Below the pieces are notes generated by a model, which saw only the letters and a list, made by a program, of their open reading frames with translations, was not told where the DNA came from and did no database searches. From assembly GCF_000203815.1 (NCBI RefSeq), contig NW_004457736.1:1364001-1428000 (forward strand): a DNA stretch of 64,000 nucleotides, written 5' to 3'. This DNA is from Cavenderia fasciculata. Its lineage: Eukaryota; Evosea; Eumycetozoa; Acytosteliales; Cavenderiaceae. Positions 1 through 11,015 of this stretch are shown in pieces. The translations under genes and the position numbers were made by a program. How positions within the stretch are numbered: position 1 is the first letter of the stretch; each line of letters begins with the position of its first letter.

Positions 1-603
1 TCCATATTGATTTGATCTCTACAAAACAAAAAAAAAGAGTAAATCAAATATAAAGAAGAAGAAGAAGAAGAAGAAGAAGAATCATATTAGTTATCTCTAT
101 CTTTATCTTTTATCTATTTTTATATTTCTCTTTACTTACAACAACAAATTGAGAGGTCAATCTTAAAGTGGATGGTGAGAAAATCTTTGTTGAAATGTAA
201 TTCATCTTCTACCTCTATATATTATATATATATATATATATATATTATGTATTATTAATAAATAATTATTTTGAAACAAACTATGTATATAGTGCTTTGA
301 AAAAAAACGAGTTGGCTCAGCTGAGAGAGGGATGATCACCGCACCCTGGAATGAAAAAAAATTAAATTAAAAAAAATTAAATTTCACTCAAACGAACGAA
401 TTACGAATGTGCACTCAAACTGGCTTGCTCTCTCCCCAGGACCTATATACTAGTATGTGCATACAAATAACAAATAACAAATAACAAATAACAAATAACA
501 AATAACAAATAACAAATATATATATCTATTCTATCTATCTCATCATCTCTTGATTGAAATGACTGATTAATCAATCAATCAAGATGTTTTTAGAGAGTTT
601 AGT
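1..603. other. Intergenic, simple repeats
   Basis: No gene is visible upstream of the hydrolase gene. The stretch holds a GAA run near 53-80, a TA run near 224-246 and a clean 7-bp tandem repeat at 463-518. A slightly more GC-rich patch lies at about 300-450. No tRNA or conserved RNA motif was recognised. Confidence 0.7.
463..518. repeat. 7-bp tandem repeat, 8 copies
   Basis: The unit ACAAATA is repeated eight times without mismatch (56 bp). It is a perfect minisatellite in the spacer downstream of the hydrolase gene, with no spacers between units. Confidence 0.9.
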
Positions 604-1326
604 TTATTGTTGTGGTTTATTTGAAATGACAGAGTGACCAGCTTCAATGATGAATTGACCGACTTGTTTGAAATGAGCCATACCTGCGACATGACTGGCT
701 GGAAGTGACAAGACTTTGGCATTCATACGCTTGGCAAAGAACTTTTGAAGTTCTGGAGGAACGACTCTATCATTTTCTGAAATTTGATACCACGTTGGCA
801 TATTCTTCCAGGCACAGTGAGGTTGCATGTCGTCGAAACAACGTGCTAGGAATGGTTTCTGACAGGCGTCTAGGATCAACTTTTCTTGTTCACCTCCATC
901 TTGACACATGTATTCAGAGAATTGGTTGCATGGCATACAGAGGTAGCCATTGTTATCAATGCTAGCTGGAATACCCTTTGATGGGAACTTGGCGAGTAGA
1001 CCATTGACAGTCTCGTCATTGTCTGGTGCAAGTGCTGCCATGTACACCAATCCTCTGACCTTGGGACACGAGTAAGCAGCTTCGGTAATGATACTACCAC
1101 CATAACTGTGACCAACCAACAGTACTGGACCATCCAACTTTTCAATAAGATTAACCAACAACTTTGCATCTTCGGCCAAACTAATATTGGTAAATTGCAT
1201 ACCATAGAAATTGAATCCAGCTTCCTTTAACATTGGCATAATCTTACCCCATGAACTTGATGCATCCAACCATGCTCCATGACACAATACTACATTTAAT
1301 CCGTTCTTATTTCCACAACAAGTCAT
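604..1326 (-). CDS. Alpha/beta-fold hydrolase (AB_hydrolase_6-like esterase)
   Basis: A single-exon protein of 240 residues. The oxyanion HG motif is in VVLCHGAW (residues 12-19). The nucleophile elbow is GHSYGG with Ser74, the acid is probably Asp186 in SENDRVVPP, and the base is His212 in ASHVAGMAH. This order and spacing match small cytosolic esterases of the AB_hydrolase_6 group, such as plant methyl esterase and salicylate-binding relatives. It has no signal peptide or membrane segment. The substrate cannot be told from sequence. The ATG at 1326 is the first in frame. The gene is head to head with csl4, whose ATG is 347 bp away, so the two may share a promoter region. The fold and triad are firm; the reaction is inferred as ester or lactone hydrolysis. 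Confidence 0.85.
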   Translation of the reverse strand: MTCCGNKNGLNVVLCHGAWLDASSSWGKIMPMLKEAGFNFYGMQFTNISLAEDAKLLVNLIEKLDGPVLLVGHSYGGSIITEAAYSCPKVRGLVYMAALAPDNDETVNGLLAKFPSKGIPASIDNNGYLCMPCNQFSEYMCQDGGEQEKLILDACQKPFLARCFDDMQPHCAWKNMPTWYQISENDRVVPPELQKFFAKRMNAKVLSLPASHVAGMAHFKQVGQFIIEAGHSVISNKPQQ

Positions 1327-1672
1327 CTTGATTTAATTATTAATATTATTTAATTTAACAAACAAACAAATAAATTTGAAATTTAAATTTAATCCTCTCT
1401 TTTATTTATAACCTTCAAGTTTCATTTGAAATTGAACCATCCATCCATCCATGAATATAATTTATATATATATAATCCACTTTACATTTCAATTTCATTG
1501 ACTTTGTTTAACAAAATATATTCTCCAAAGTACAAACTACAAAAAATAATAAAATATGTGTGTTGTAAAAAACCGAGCGACACATTCATTCAAACATACT
1601 CCATAGATCATAGCATAGTGATAGATCATCATTCGCACATATATACATATACATACATATACATTAACAACA

Positions 1673-2575
1673 ATGAATACAATAGTAACACCAGGTCAAA
1701 AACTATGTAAAGATACAGAATACATATCTTCGGAGGGTACCTATGTACACAAAGGGTCGATATACTCCTCAGTATTGGGTTTCTCTCACACTATCAAAAG
1801 AAATATAAATACAGATAATAATAATGAAACTACTACTACAAGTAGTAGTGGTAGTAGTAGTAGTATACCATCAGAATATAATAATAGTACTTCAGAAGAC
1901 AAAGTATGTGTATACTAAAAAAAAGACAAGAAGAAGAATTATTAAATTGACACATCAATCTTATCTTCAAATTTGAATTTGATTAGAGAGATTATATAGT
2001 AGTATTAAAAGAAAAAGAACCAGGAATAGTACCAGAGATTGGTAATGTAGTAACAGTACAAGTATTGAGAATCAATCCTCGTTTGGCAAGTTGTGCTATT
2101 CTTTGTGTTGGAACTAAAGCGCTAAAGGAGACTTTTAATGGTGTCATTCGTGTTCAAGATGTTAGAGCTACAGAAATTGATAAAGTAGAGATTTATAAAT
2201 CATTTAGACCTGGTGATATTGTATCTGCTGAAGTTGTATGTAAATTACAGTAAATCAAGTTTGATCTACTTTCCTCTCTAATCTTTTTGTTTATCTATCT
2301 ATCTCTCTATTTAGATTTCATTGGGTGATTCAAGATCATATTATTTATCAACTGCAAAGAATGAATTGGGAGTTGTATTTGCACAAAGTGTTGTTGGAGC
2401 AACTATGATTCCAGTTAGTTGGAATCAAATGCAATGTCCAAAGACTAAAACAAAGGAATATAGAAAGGTGGCTAAAATGGATATCGCTGGCACAGACCAA
2501 GACGACGACAACGATACTGAAAATGGTCATGAAAATGAAAAGGAAGACAATAACAATGAAAGTGATCAAGAGTAA
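1673..2575 (+). CDS. exosc1: Exosome cap subunit Csl4 (EXOSC1)
   Basis: Three exons, 1673-1903, 1987-2235 and 2315-2575, give 246 residues. Introns of 83 and 79 bp have GTATGT donors and TTAG acceptors, and the frame is continuous across both. The N-terminal Csl4 region holds the motif GQKLC and a Ser/Thr-rich insertion. The S1 RNA-binding domain follows, with VLRINPRLASCAIL and IRVQDVRATEIDKVEIYKSF, then the SAEV-ISLGDSRSYYLSTA segment typical of Csl4. The C-terminal region is short and ends in an acidic Asp/Glu/Asn tail. The protein is a cap subunit of the nuclear and cytoplasmic RNA exosome that helps thread RNA into the 3'-5' exonuclease core. The protein is somewhat longer than human EXOSC1 because of the insertion and the tail. 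Identification is strong. Confidence 0.9.
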
Positions 2576-2715
2576 AGTAGATATAGATAGATAGATATAG
2601 ATATAGATCGAGAGATTATTTTGTAAATAAATCCCCCATCCCTCCGCAACCAATAACAACAACAAACAACGAACAACAATGGTATCAATGGATAATAATA
2701 ATTATGATTTATGAT

Positions 2716-3594
2716 TTATTCATCAATTAAATTAGAAATGATAGAGAAACAATAAGAAGAGCTCGTGGAATGTAAAGGTGGAGTGGTGGAAGAGAGGGAA
2801 TTGGAGAGAATATCAATTAATTGATTATATGATTTGTTTTTAAAATGGATACCTCTATGATACGATATATCTTGTAGCTCTTCAATTGATAGTTTGTCAA
2901 TTCCTTCACCTATAATTAATTGGTTGTCTTTTATGATTTCCTTTTCCCAATCCTTTAATTTTTGTTTTAATTGTTTTGTACTCTTCAATTCTATACATTT
3001 AATACCAATACATCTTGATAATAATATTAATTGTGTTCTATTTAAATCTTGTATTCTAATTCCATTCATTATTTCATCTTGTTGTTGTCTTGAAAATAAT
3101 CCAAGTAATATCTTTGCCAATTTAACTCTATATTTTTGAGTAGTTAACATTCTATCAACAATCATTTGTCTGGTAGAGAATGTTGATGGAAGTATAGAAG
3201 ACAGATATTTAACATAGATTGGTAATCCAAAAGCTGAGAATGGAATGAATGAATATAATCCCAATGGTATCCAATACAATGAATCGGTTTCTAAAAAAGA
3301 AAGAAAATCATAACATTAATAACTCTTTCAATTGTTTCTTTGTACATATATACAATACAAATACATACTAAATGTTTTCAAATGAATGATATCTTTTCTA
3401 GGGAGGGTAATACCAGCATTTCTTTTTGGTTTGATTACATCTTGAATATATCTCCAATTTCTATAATAGGATACAATACCAGCTTTGGTTTGTTGTCCCA
3501 ATTCATATGACAGTCTTTTCATCTTTGTAAAAAATGATTCCTCTACTTTATCTTTACCATTATTATCATCATCATGATTCTTTATCTCTTCCAT
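2716..3594 (-). CDS. LETM1-domain protein, short paralog without leader
   Basis: Two exons on the minus strand, 3594-3369 and 3290-2716, encode 266 residues. The donor is A|GTATGT and the acceptor TTTTTTAG; intron phase and position match the neighbouring paralog. The protein shows the LETM1 core: KMKRLSYELGQQTKAG, a membrane segment around WIPLGLYSFIPFSAFGLPIY, then LPSTFSTRQMI and the helical ribosome-binding-like domain ending in LSIEELQDISYHRGIHF. LETM1 proteins sit in the mitochondrial inner membrane and affect K+/H+ and Ca2+ exchange and ribosome binding. This copy starts only about 25 residues before the conserved core with an acidic, Asp/Asn/Lys-rich leader, so it lacks an obvious mitochondrial presequence. 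It may therefore be mislocalised, use internal targeting, or have an unseen 5' exon. Confidence 0.8.
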
Positions 3595-3905
3595 CTTTAT
3601 TTATGTTCCTAATATTAATAATCTATCAACCAACAAACCAACCAACTATTATTAGATAGATATAGTGTGTAGAATAATAATACTAATAATAACCTGACAT
3701 CATCATCACGTTTCCATTACTATTATTATTATTATTATTTTTATCTCCTTTGACACAACGATCGTTGATTGATCATTGTGATTCACCTGACACTTACAAC
3801 GAAATGATGACACAATGATTATAATCTTTTTTCAATTTTGGTTTAAGCGAAATAAAGATTATTTATTAATTTAAATCATGATTGATTAGTTTATAGTTAT
3901 AGGTT

Positions 3906-5392
3906 TTAATCATCATCAGTTTCAATATGATCATCTTGAATTAAACTTGAAATGACAGAGAAACAATAAGAGGAGTGTGAAGGTGGTGAAGCAGATATGG
4001 AGAGGGATTTGGAGAGAATGAAAAGTAATTGATCGTATGTCTTGTTTTTGAAATGGATACCTCTCTGATACGATATATCTTGTAGATCTTCGATAGACAA
4101 TTTTTGTATGCCTTCACGAAGAATTAATCGGTTGTCTTGAATCACTTCCTTTTCCCAATCCTTTAATTTTTGTTGTAATTGACTTGGACTCATAAATATT
4201 GCCCATTTAATACCAATACATCTTGATAATAATACTAAATGTGATCTATTCAAATCTTGAATTCTAATTATAATTCTTTCATCTTCTTGATTTGTAGTAG
4301 TAGTAGTATTATTATTATTATTATTTTGTTGAAGTTGTTCTGATTGTTGATCTGGTGTATTATTACTATTACTATTATTATTGTTATTATTATGTTGATT
4401 TTGTTGATTCTTACTATATTTATCAGTTAAACTTTTAAATAATTTCTTTGCTAATTTGGTTCTGTGTTTTTGATTGGATAGTTTTCTTTTAACAATCATT
4501 TGTCTTGTTGAGAATGTTGATGGGAGTATAGCAGACAAATACTTAATATAGATTGGTAATCCAAAGGTTGAGAATGGAATGAGTAAATATACTCCCAATG
4601 GTATCCAATACAATGAATCAATTTCTAAATACAATCATCAATCAATCAATTAATTAATAACATTAATAACATTCAATTATTTAATAATTAGATATACTAT
4701 ATGATATGATACATACTAAATGTTTTTAAATGAATGATATCTTTTCTGAGGAGAGCCATACCAGCATTTTGTTTTGGTTTGATTACCTCTTGAATATATC
4801 TCCAATTTTGATAGTATGATACAATACCAGTCTTGGTTTGTTGTCCCAATTCATAAGACATCTTTTTCATCTTGTCAATAAATGATTCTTCTTCTTCTTC
4901 TTCTTTACCATTGTCTTTATCATTCTTGTCATCTTTATCTTTCTTTTTCTTGATGCTCTTTTCATCTTGATCTTTATCGTTGTTGTCGTCTTTTTTGTTC
5001 TTGGTCCTGTCCAACTTGTCAAGTATCATCTTTTTCTCTTCAGCTATCTTGTTTCTTATTTCTTGTTCCTTGGTCATAGATGTAGTAGAAGAAGTAGTTG
5101 TAGATTGGTTGATCGCTGGCTGCTCTCTAATCTTTTGATTGCCACCATGATTGTTGATTGGTGATTGTAATGATTGTTGTGTAGTTGATGAAGATGAAGA
5201 AGTACTCGTGCTAGTTGAAGAATAATAACTAAACTGTGATCTAGATCTGTTACTACTTTGGAAATAGTCGTTGACGATCAATGCTCCAATCACCAAACCA
5301 TGTCTACTACTACTAACACCACTGACAGTGGTGTTCATAGATGTAGTGCAGACCAATCTAGACATTGATGTCATCATCATTATGTTTGACAT
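3906..5392 (-). CDS. LETM1-domain protein with mitochondrial-type leader
   Basis: Two exons, 5392-4717 and 4624-3906, encode 464 residues. The A|GTATGT donor and ATTTAG acceptor fall at the same codon as in the tandem paralog downstream. Residues 1-60 are Met/Ser/Thr-rich with scattered Arg and no acidic residues, consistent with a mitochondrial presequence. A low-complexity Ser/Thr, Lys/Asp and Glu stretch follows to about residue 165. The LETM1 core then begins with DKMKKMSYELGQQTKTG, with one membrane helix (WIPLGVYLLIPFSTFGLPIY) and LPSTFSTRQM. The soluble domain is split by an Asn/Gln/Thr-rich insertion of about 55 residues. The predicted role is at the inner mitochondrial membrane, in cation homeostasis or ribosome association. 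It lies in direct tandem with the shorter copy (about 310 bp apart), which points to local duplication. Confidence 0.85.
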
Positions 5393-6779
5393 TATCTATA
5401 CTATCTCTTCGCTATCTTGAACAATTGAACAATTGTCGATCATTTCAATGACCCGACACCAACAACCAGATTTTCGTGAATAACAAAACACTAAAAGATA
5501 TTTTACATAACACAAAAGAAGAAAGGATTGATACACGTTACGTTCGCATGTGTCTGAATATAAATATTGATAATATGATTTGGGAAAGCCTGATGGTGTT
5601 CTTTAGTTTAAACCATGACAATAATAATAATAATATAATCATGTGACTGGGATTTTGGAAATAATAATAATAATCCAAATATATTATAATAGTCTCTGTA
5701 TGTAAGAAGGATCCTGTGGCCACAGTATTTGTTAATTGATTGTACAAGTTCAGGACAAATGGTTATTTATTGATTATGGAAAGGTCCAGTTTTTTTTTTT
5801 TATAGTTTTATAGAAATTTTCTTATCCCTTAGTAGTTTGAACGACACGAGGACACTGCGCGGAGTTTCTTATCCCTTAGTAGTTTGAACGGCACGATGGG
5901 CACTGAGCGCTGTTGCCAGATGGTGGACTTTGGCCAGTAGAAAGGGATCTAGATCAGATTGATTGAATTTGATTTGATTAACATTTGACTGATTTGATTC
6001 TTGACAATTTTGATCTTGTTTGAATTTCTTCTTGTTCATTTCATTTCCTTTCCTTTCCTATCCTTGATTCATATCTTCTTGCCTTCCTTCTTCTTCTTCT
6101 ACTTCTTTTTCTTCTTGCCGTTTTTGAATCACTTGTTCCTCTTTCATCCTGCTACTACTTTTTGTTTTCATTTCTTTTTGTTTAAACATACCTTGAGCAT
6201 CCCTTGCATAACTTATGACCGCATGACTTGCAAGACTTGGAATCGGAGGTACCACAACCAGCTGAGTATTTGCACATTTTATATTATTTGTTTGTTTGTT
6301 TGGTTTAAATTAAATTAAATCTATTTGATGATTGAATTGGGTTTCAGCTGATGTGCTTATAAAGATACTGTATTTCTTGTGTTTTACTCTACTCCTCTAA
6401 AATAAATAAATTTAAACTAGATTTTTTAATTTCCATGAAACAAGCAATGAGAGAGATATTTACAATCAGATCAGAAACTCTCTAAATTTCCCGCCCAACC
6501 GAACCAGTTAAACACGAAAAAAAAGGCAAAGATCTGATGAAATTTCGGTAAACTCGGAAAAAATTAGACACCCGAGAAAGTCGAGCGTGACGTGGCCTGC
6601 GAGAATGACGCCGAGTCCTATGAAAGTTGAGAATAAATGACTTGGACTAAATCGGTTGACATCAATCCCTCCTGAAAAAGTCGATCATGACGTGGATTAA
6701 TTAGGTTGGCTTAAATCGTCTCTATCCCTCAAATCCCACCTATATTAAAACAACCAAGGGATTATTGTTGGTTGTTTTA
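5393..6779. other. Intergenic, short degenerate duplications
   Basis: No supportable gene. It holds a 47-48 bp tandem duplication at 5818-5912, a CT-rich tract at 6030-6180, and a block at about 6540-6740 where related words recur (AAGTCGAGCGTGACGTGG near 6577 and AAGTCGATCATGACGTGG near 6679). Open frames here are short and low in complexity. Confidence 0.6.
5818..5912. repeat. 47-48 bp tandem duplication
   Basis: Two adjacent units (5818-5864 and 5865-5912) share CTTATCCCTTAGTAGTTT followed by GAACG, then diverge slightly around an alternating GC-rich tail. They are more GC-rich than the surrounding spacer. Function unknown. Confidence 0.75.
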
Positions 6780-8036
6780 TTAATATTTTCTTGTAATTAC
6801 TCTTGCTCCTTGATCATCATATTCACTTTTATTGATCCAAAGTTGGTCAGCTCTTTAAATAATAATAAAAGGTTAATAAATAAATAAGATAATTAATTTT
6901 TTGTTGCTTGTTTTAAACTTACAATGATGACTCTGCAATCTGGCAACCTCCATCCCATGCCAAATGTTGACGGTTTTCAAGACAGAATATTTGTATGTTT
7001 GAATTGGATGGTCCACCCACAAACTCTTTCTTTACTCTTTCTTCAAATCCTTTCATCATTGTTGTTGCTCCACAAAATACAACTTTTGATATCTCACTTT
7101 GTATATCTTTGTCACACTAAATAAATAAATGTTAAATGTTTGTTGCGTAAGTATGATATATGTATACATTTTTGTTATCAAACATACCTTTTTAATTGAA
7201 TCACGAATACCAACTTGAAAACTAGTGTCTGGGCGACCCATCAATTGAGGATTGAATAGAGCTTCACCACAATTGGATAATAATTGATGACTGATATTTA
7301 CCAATTGTCCATCGGGTAGTTCATATGATTGTGTGTCTTTATCTTTGTCAGTAGTGAGAGACACATAGACAAGTTTCTCTTTGATATCTCTAACGATTTG
7401 ACGATCACGACTAGATACATTTAAAGAAAGACCATCTTGTTTGAGCAACTCTAAAAGGTATCTAGTCAGATGATCACCTCCAAAATCCAATCTAGTGCTT
7501 GCTTTTGGTATGTCTTTACCCTCGTTGATTGGGACTATATGAGTAACACTCTCACCTATATCCACTACGGTTCCGTAAGAATACCAGCTGCGTAAAGTGA
7601 TAAAGTAGACTGTTGAGCAAATGACAGTTGGGGACATTTAAATTTCTCAAACATCATTTCAGCCTCTTTTTCACGACCAACCTTTGAATTGTCAGGTGAC
7701 TCTGTCAAAAGGATTGGATGTTGAGATGGTTCAATACACATTAAATCTTTGAAACAATATTGTCTGAATTTTTCCAAATCATCAATATTTACAATTAATC
7801 CATGTTGTATTGGGTATCTAAGAGTATCTCTAAAAAAAATATATTAGTATTTATAATTACCTCTCTCTCTTAACTCTAGGTTAATTTACATACGATTTAT
7901 ATAATGCATCCAGGCCTATATTGCCAGCAGAACCCTAACAAGATGGAATGATATGTTGAGGACAACCATCTTGAGACGAACCCAATTTGCACCATCCCGA
8001 TCCATTGTCAATTATAATTGGTGTATCTAAATCCAT
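6780..8036 (-). pseudogene. Divergent actin-related gene with in-frame stop and 1-nt frameshift
   Basis: Four exons can be traced on the minus strand: 8036-7894, 7829-7188, 7116-6923 and 6852-6780, each with GT/AG ends and compatible phases. The product is actin-like throughout: IIIDNGSGWCKLGS at the start, LRYPIQHGLIVNIDDLEKF, HPILLTE, VVDIGESVTHIVPINEG (phosphate loop 2), [19 protein letters not shown], then LWINKSEYDDQGARVITRKY in place of the usual HRKCF end. It is much more diverged than the three actins downstream. A TAG stop (7937-7935) follows IIPSC in exon 1. About 17 residues of the D-loop region are missing there. A single base is lost between 7575 and 7574, after AAGILT. Splice sites remain good, so decay is recent, or splicing or sequence error masks it. 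I call it a pseudogene with that caveat. Confidence 0.75.
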
Positions 8037-9212
8037 ATAAATAAATAAATATATAAATCAAATGTAAATATGTTTTATGAATATGAAATGATGATGATGG
8101 TAAACATTGCATTTGTGATCACATGATGCAATTTCACAACAAACATATTTTTTGTAGAATGGTTTGGTTGCATTAATGGTTATGGTTGGTGTGTGTGTGG
8201 TAAGTATGTACCCACTGTTTTGCGTGTGTTGGTCAGGTCAATGAATGAATGTGCCAAGTGGGTAGTTTGTTTATATGGTCAATGATTGATGGCGATTCTT
8301 CAATTTGACTAGAAATCATTAGGCCAAATAAACAAACTACCCATTACCCATATTTCTCGATGGTCTTTGCACCACTATTGGAGATTGAGGTCAGAGTCCC
8401 AAATGAATTCTACGAACTACCCATCCTTATCACAGAGAGACTTGACGATCCTGCCATGAGAAAAGAGAATCTGATTTTGGGTTGAAAAAGGATACCAAAC
8501 GATTTCAACAAACAACACCTATGATTAATAAATAACATAGTTTTATTATTTAATAATTATATATATATACCTACAAAGAATACTTCTAAACTTTTTTATG
8601 ACTAATTTTGTCTCTCACTTTATTGAGTACCACAAAATTTTTTTTTCTTTTTCTTTTCTCTGCAGATAATTAAAAGAGATAGATAGAAATAACAATAGGT
8701 CATAACGTACATGATTAGGTCAACCTTTGTTTTATATAGAACAATTGATCATTCATTCATTATCAAAAATGATGATAAAGAACTGTTAGTGACTTGTGTC
8801 ATCAACCACCCTGTACTATGTAATCACACCGTGATCAATTTAAAGACAACATGCACTCAAAAGGCAGAGCTAGGTGGATAGGTTTGACAGATGGATGAAG
8901 AATCAAGTAACAAACCGACTTCTACATTAAATTTCAATCATTCATTAGAAGGTATTATTATTATTATTATATTATAATCATACTTGCTGGTCTAGTGTAG
9001 GTAGTATGGTAAATAATTGGTGGTAAATTCGTTGAACAAGACTCGAAAAAAAAATCATATGACATAATGATGGAAATTACAAGACGAAAGAAAACCTATA
9101 AAAGAGGTTTGAATATCAACCATTATTATCAAACAAACAAACAAACAAACAAACAAATATTTATATATATATATTTTAAAGGTAATAATAATAATAATTT
9201 TAAAAAATAATA
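8037..9212. other. Divergent spacer between actin-family genes
   Basis: No gene is seen. The spacer separates the minus-strand actin-related gene from the first plus-strand actin, and so should carry both promoters. A long imperfect hairpin lies at 8260-8342. Immediately before the actin ATG are A-rich and TA-rich runs (about 9130-9210), as is usual for dictyostelid leaders. Confidence 0.6.
8260..8342. repeat. Imperfect inverted repeat (hairpin), arms about 29 nt
   Basis: The left arm starts GGGTAGTTTGTTTAT at 8260. The reverse complement of the right arm, ending at 8342, starts with the same 15 bases and continues to match through TGG and AATGATT with three mismatches or indels. The loop is about 25 nt. 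It could be a cruciform, a remnant of a small palindromic element, or a transcript hairpin. Confidence 0.7.
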
Positions 9213-10444
9213 ATGGAAGAAATTCAAGCACTAGTAATTGACAATGGATCTGGTATGTGCAAAGCTGGGTTTGCAGGTGATGATGCTCCACGTGCTGTAT
9301 TCCCGAGTGTTGTCGGTAGACCAAGATACTCTTCAGTTATGGTTGGCATGGGCCAAAAGGATTCATTTATTGGTGATGAAGCTCAATCAAAGAGGTATGA
9401 ATAATGTGACACATAATATTCTGGTCATCAAAAAATATTTATATTAATATTTATTTATTTATTTATTTATTTATTAAATTATTTAATTATTTAATTTGTA
9501 GAGGAATTCTTACAATGAAATATCCAATTGAACATGGTATTGTAACCAATTGGGATGATATGGAAAAGATATGGCATCATACATTCTACAATGAATTACG
9601 TGTTGCTCCTGAAGAACATCCAGTATTGTTAACCGAACCACCACTCAATCCAAAGGCAAATCGTGAAAAGATGACTCAAATCATGTTTGAAACATTCAAT
9701 ACCCCGGCAATGTACGTATCGATTCAAGCAGTACTATCATTGTATGCATCGGGTCGTACTACTGGTATTGTACTCGATTGTGGTGATGGTGTCTCTCACA
9801 CTGTACCCATCTACGAAGGGTATTCTTTACCACACGCTATTCTACGTCTTGATCTTGCAGGTCGTGACCTTACCGATTACATGACAAAGATCCTCACTGA
9901 ACGTGGATACTCATTTACCACAACCGCCGAACGTGAAATTGTTCGTGACATTAAAGAAAAGTTGGCCTATGTCGCTCAAGACTTTGACGTTGAAATGCAA
10001 GTAGCTGCCAACTCTTCGCAGCTGGAAAAGTCGTATGAACTACCCGATGGACAAGTCATCACGATTGGCAATGAACGATTCCGTTGTCCAGAGGCACTGT
10101 TCCGTCCATCATTCCTTGGTATGGAGTCTGACGGTATCCACGAAATCACCTACAACTCGATCATGAAGTGTGACATTGACATTAGACGTGAGCTTTACAA
10201 CAATATCGTACTCAGTGGTGGATCGACAATGTTCCCAGGAATGGCCGATAGAATGCACAAGGAAATATTCGCACTTGCACCAAGTACAATGAAAGTTAAA
10301 GTCGTTGCTCCACCAGAACGTAAATACTCTGTCTGGATTGGTGGTTCCATCCTAGCATCACTCTCCACTTTCCAACAAATGTGGATCTCTAGAGATGAAT
10401 ACGATGAATGTGGTCCATCCATCGTACATAGAAAGTGTTTCTAG
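9213..10444 (+). CDS. Actin (conventional-like), first of tandem cluster
   Basis: Two exons, 9213-9394 and 9502-10444, encode 374 residues, the normal actin length. The intron splits the codon for Arg in SKRG. The sequence is close to conventional actin: [35 protein letters not shown], phosphate loop [11 protein letters not shown] and the [10 protein letters not shown] end. Residues that serve ATP hydrolysis (Gln137, Asp154 and His161 in muscle numbering) are all kept, and the D-loop keeps the VMVGMGQ core with its two methionines. Changes such as Tyr-Ser-Ser for His-Gln-Gly at the start of the D-loop set it apart from major actins. Its role is a filament-forming cytoskeletal ATPase. It leads a head-to-tail cluster of three; the next copy starts 571 bp downstream. 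The leader is A-rich. Confidence 0.95.
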
Positions 10445-10689
10445 AAGAATATTCAAATTAAATAACAAATAATAATTAAATAATAATAACAAATAATAAC
10501 AAACAAACAAATAATAATTAAATTATAATAATAATAATAATAATAATAACGATCAATTACAGGCGATATAACCTACACCAAATTACAACCCTAAATCATT
10601 TGTACATAATTATCATGGTTCACACAATCCAAAACCAACACAGAAGATGCTTTATAGGGGAAAGTTGATTTTATCCTTTCCAACTCTTG

Positions 10690-10739
<50 letters not shown>

Positions 10740-11015
10740 CTATCTTTTTTTAATAAATATTTTTAATTAAAAATGATTTATATATATATTAGATATATAT
10801 AATATATAAATATTATTTCATAACCAACAAGTATTATTTATTTTTTCCTTTTTATTTTTGTTTTCTTTCAAAAAAAAACAAAAGATATTTGTAATCATAG
10901 GATGATGAGTTAGTTAATATCAAAAGATGATAAAGATCTATCATCAATTATCTCATCAAGTACATTAAATAGATAGTATTAATAATAATCATAATCATAA
11001 CTATAATAATTTATA
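10445..11015. other. Spacer between actin genes, (TATC)12 microsatellite
   Basis: No gene. A (TATC)12 run at 10691-10738 follows AT-rich sequence downstream of the first actin. TA-rich and A-rich stretches precede the next ATG at 11016. Confidence 0.75.
10691..10738. repeat. (TATC)12 microsatellite
   Basis: Twelve uninterrupted TATC units in the spacer between the first and second actin genes. Confidence 0.95.

Noticed and set aside
463-518. Evenly spaced repeat that might be a CRISPR-like array
   Set aside because: It is a head-to-tail 7-bp minisatellite with no spacers, in a eukaryotic genome.
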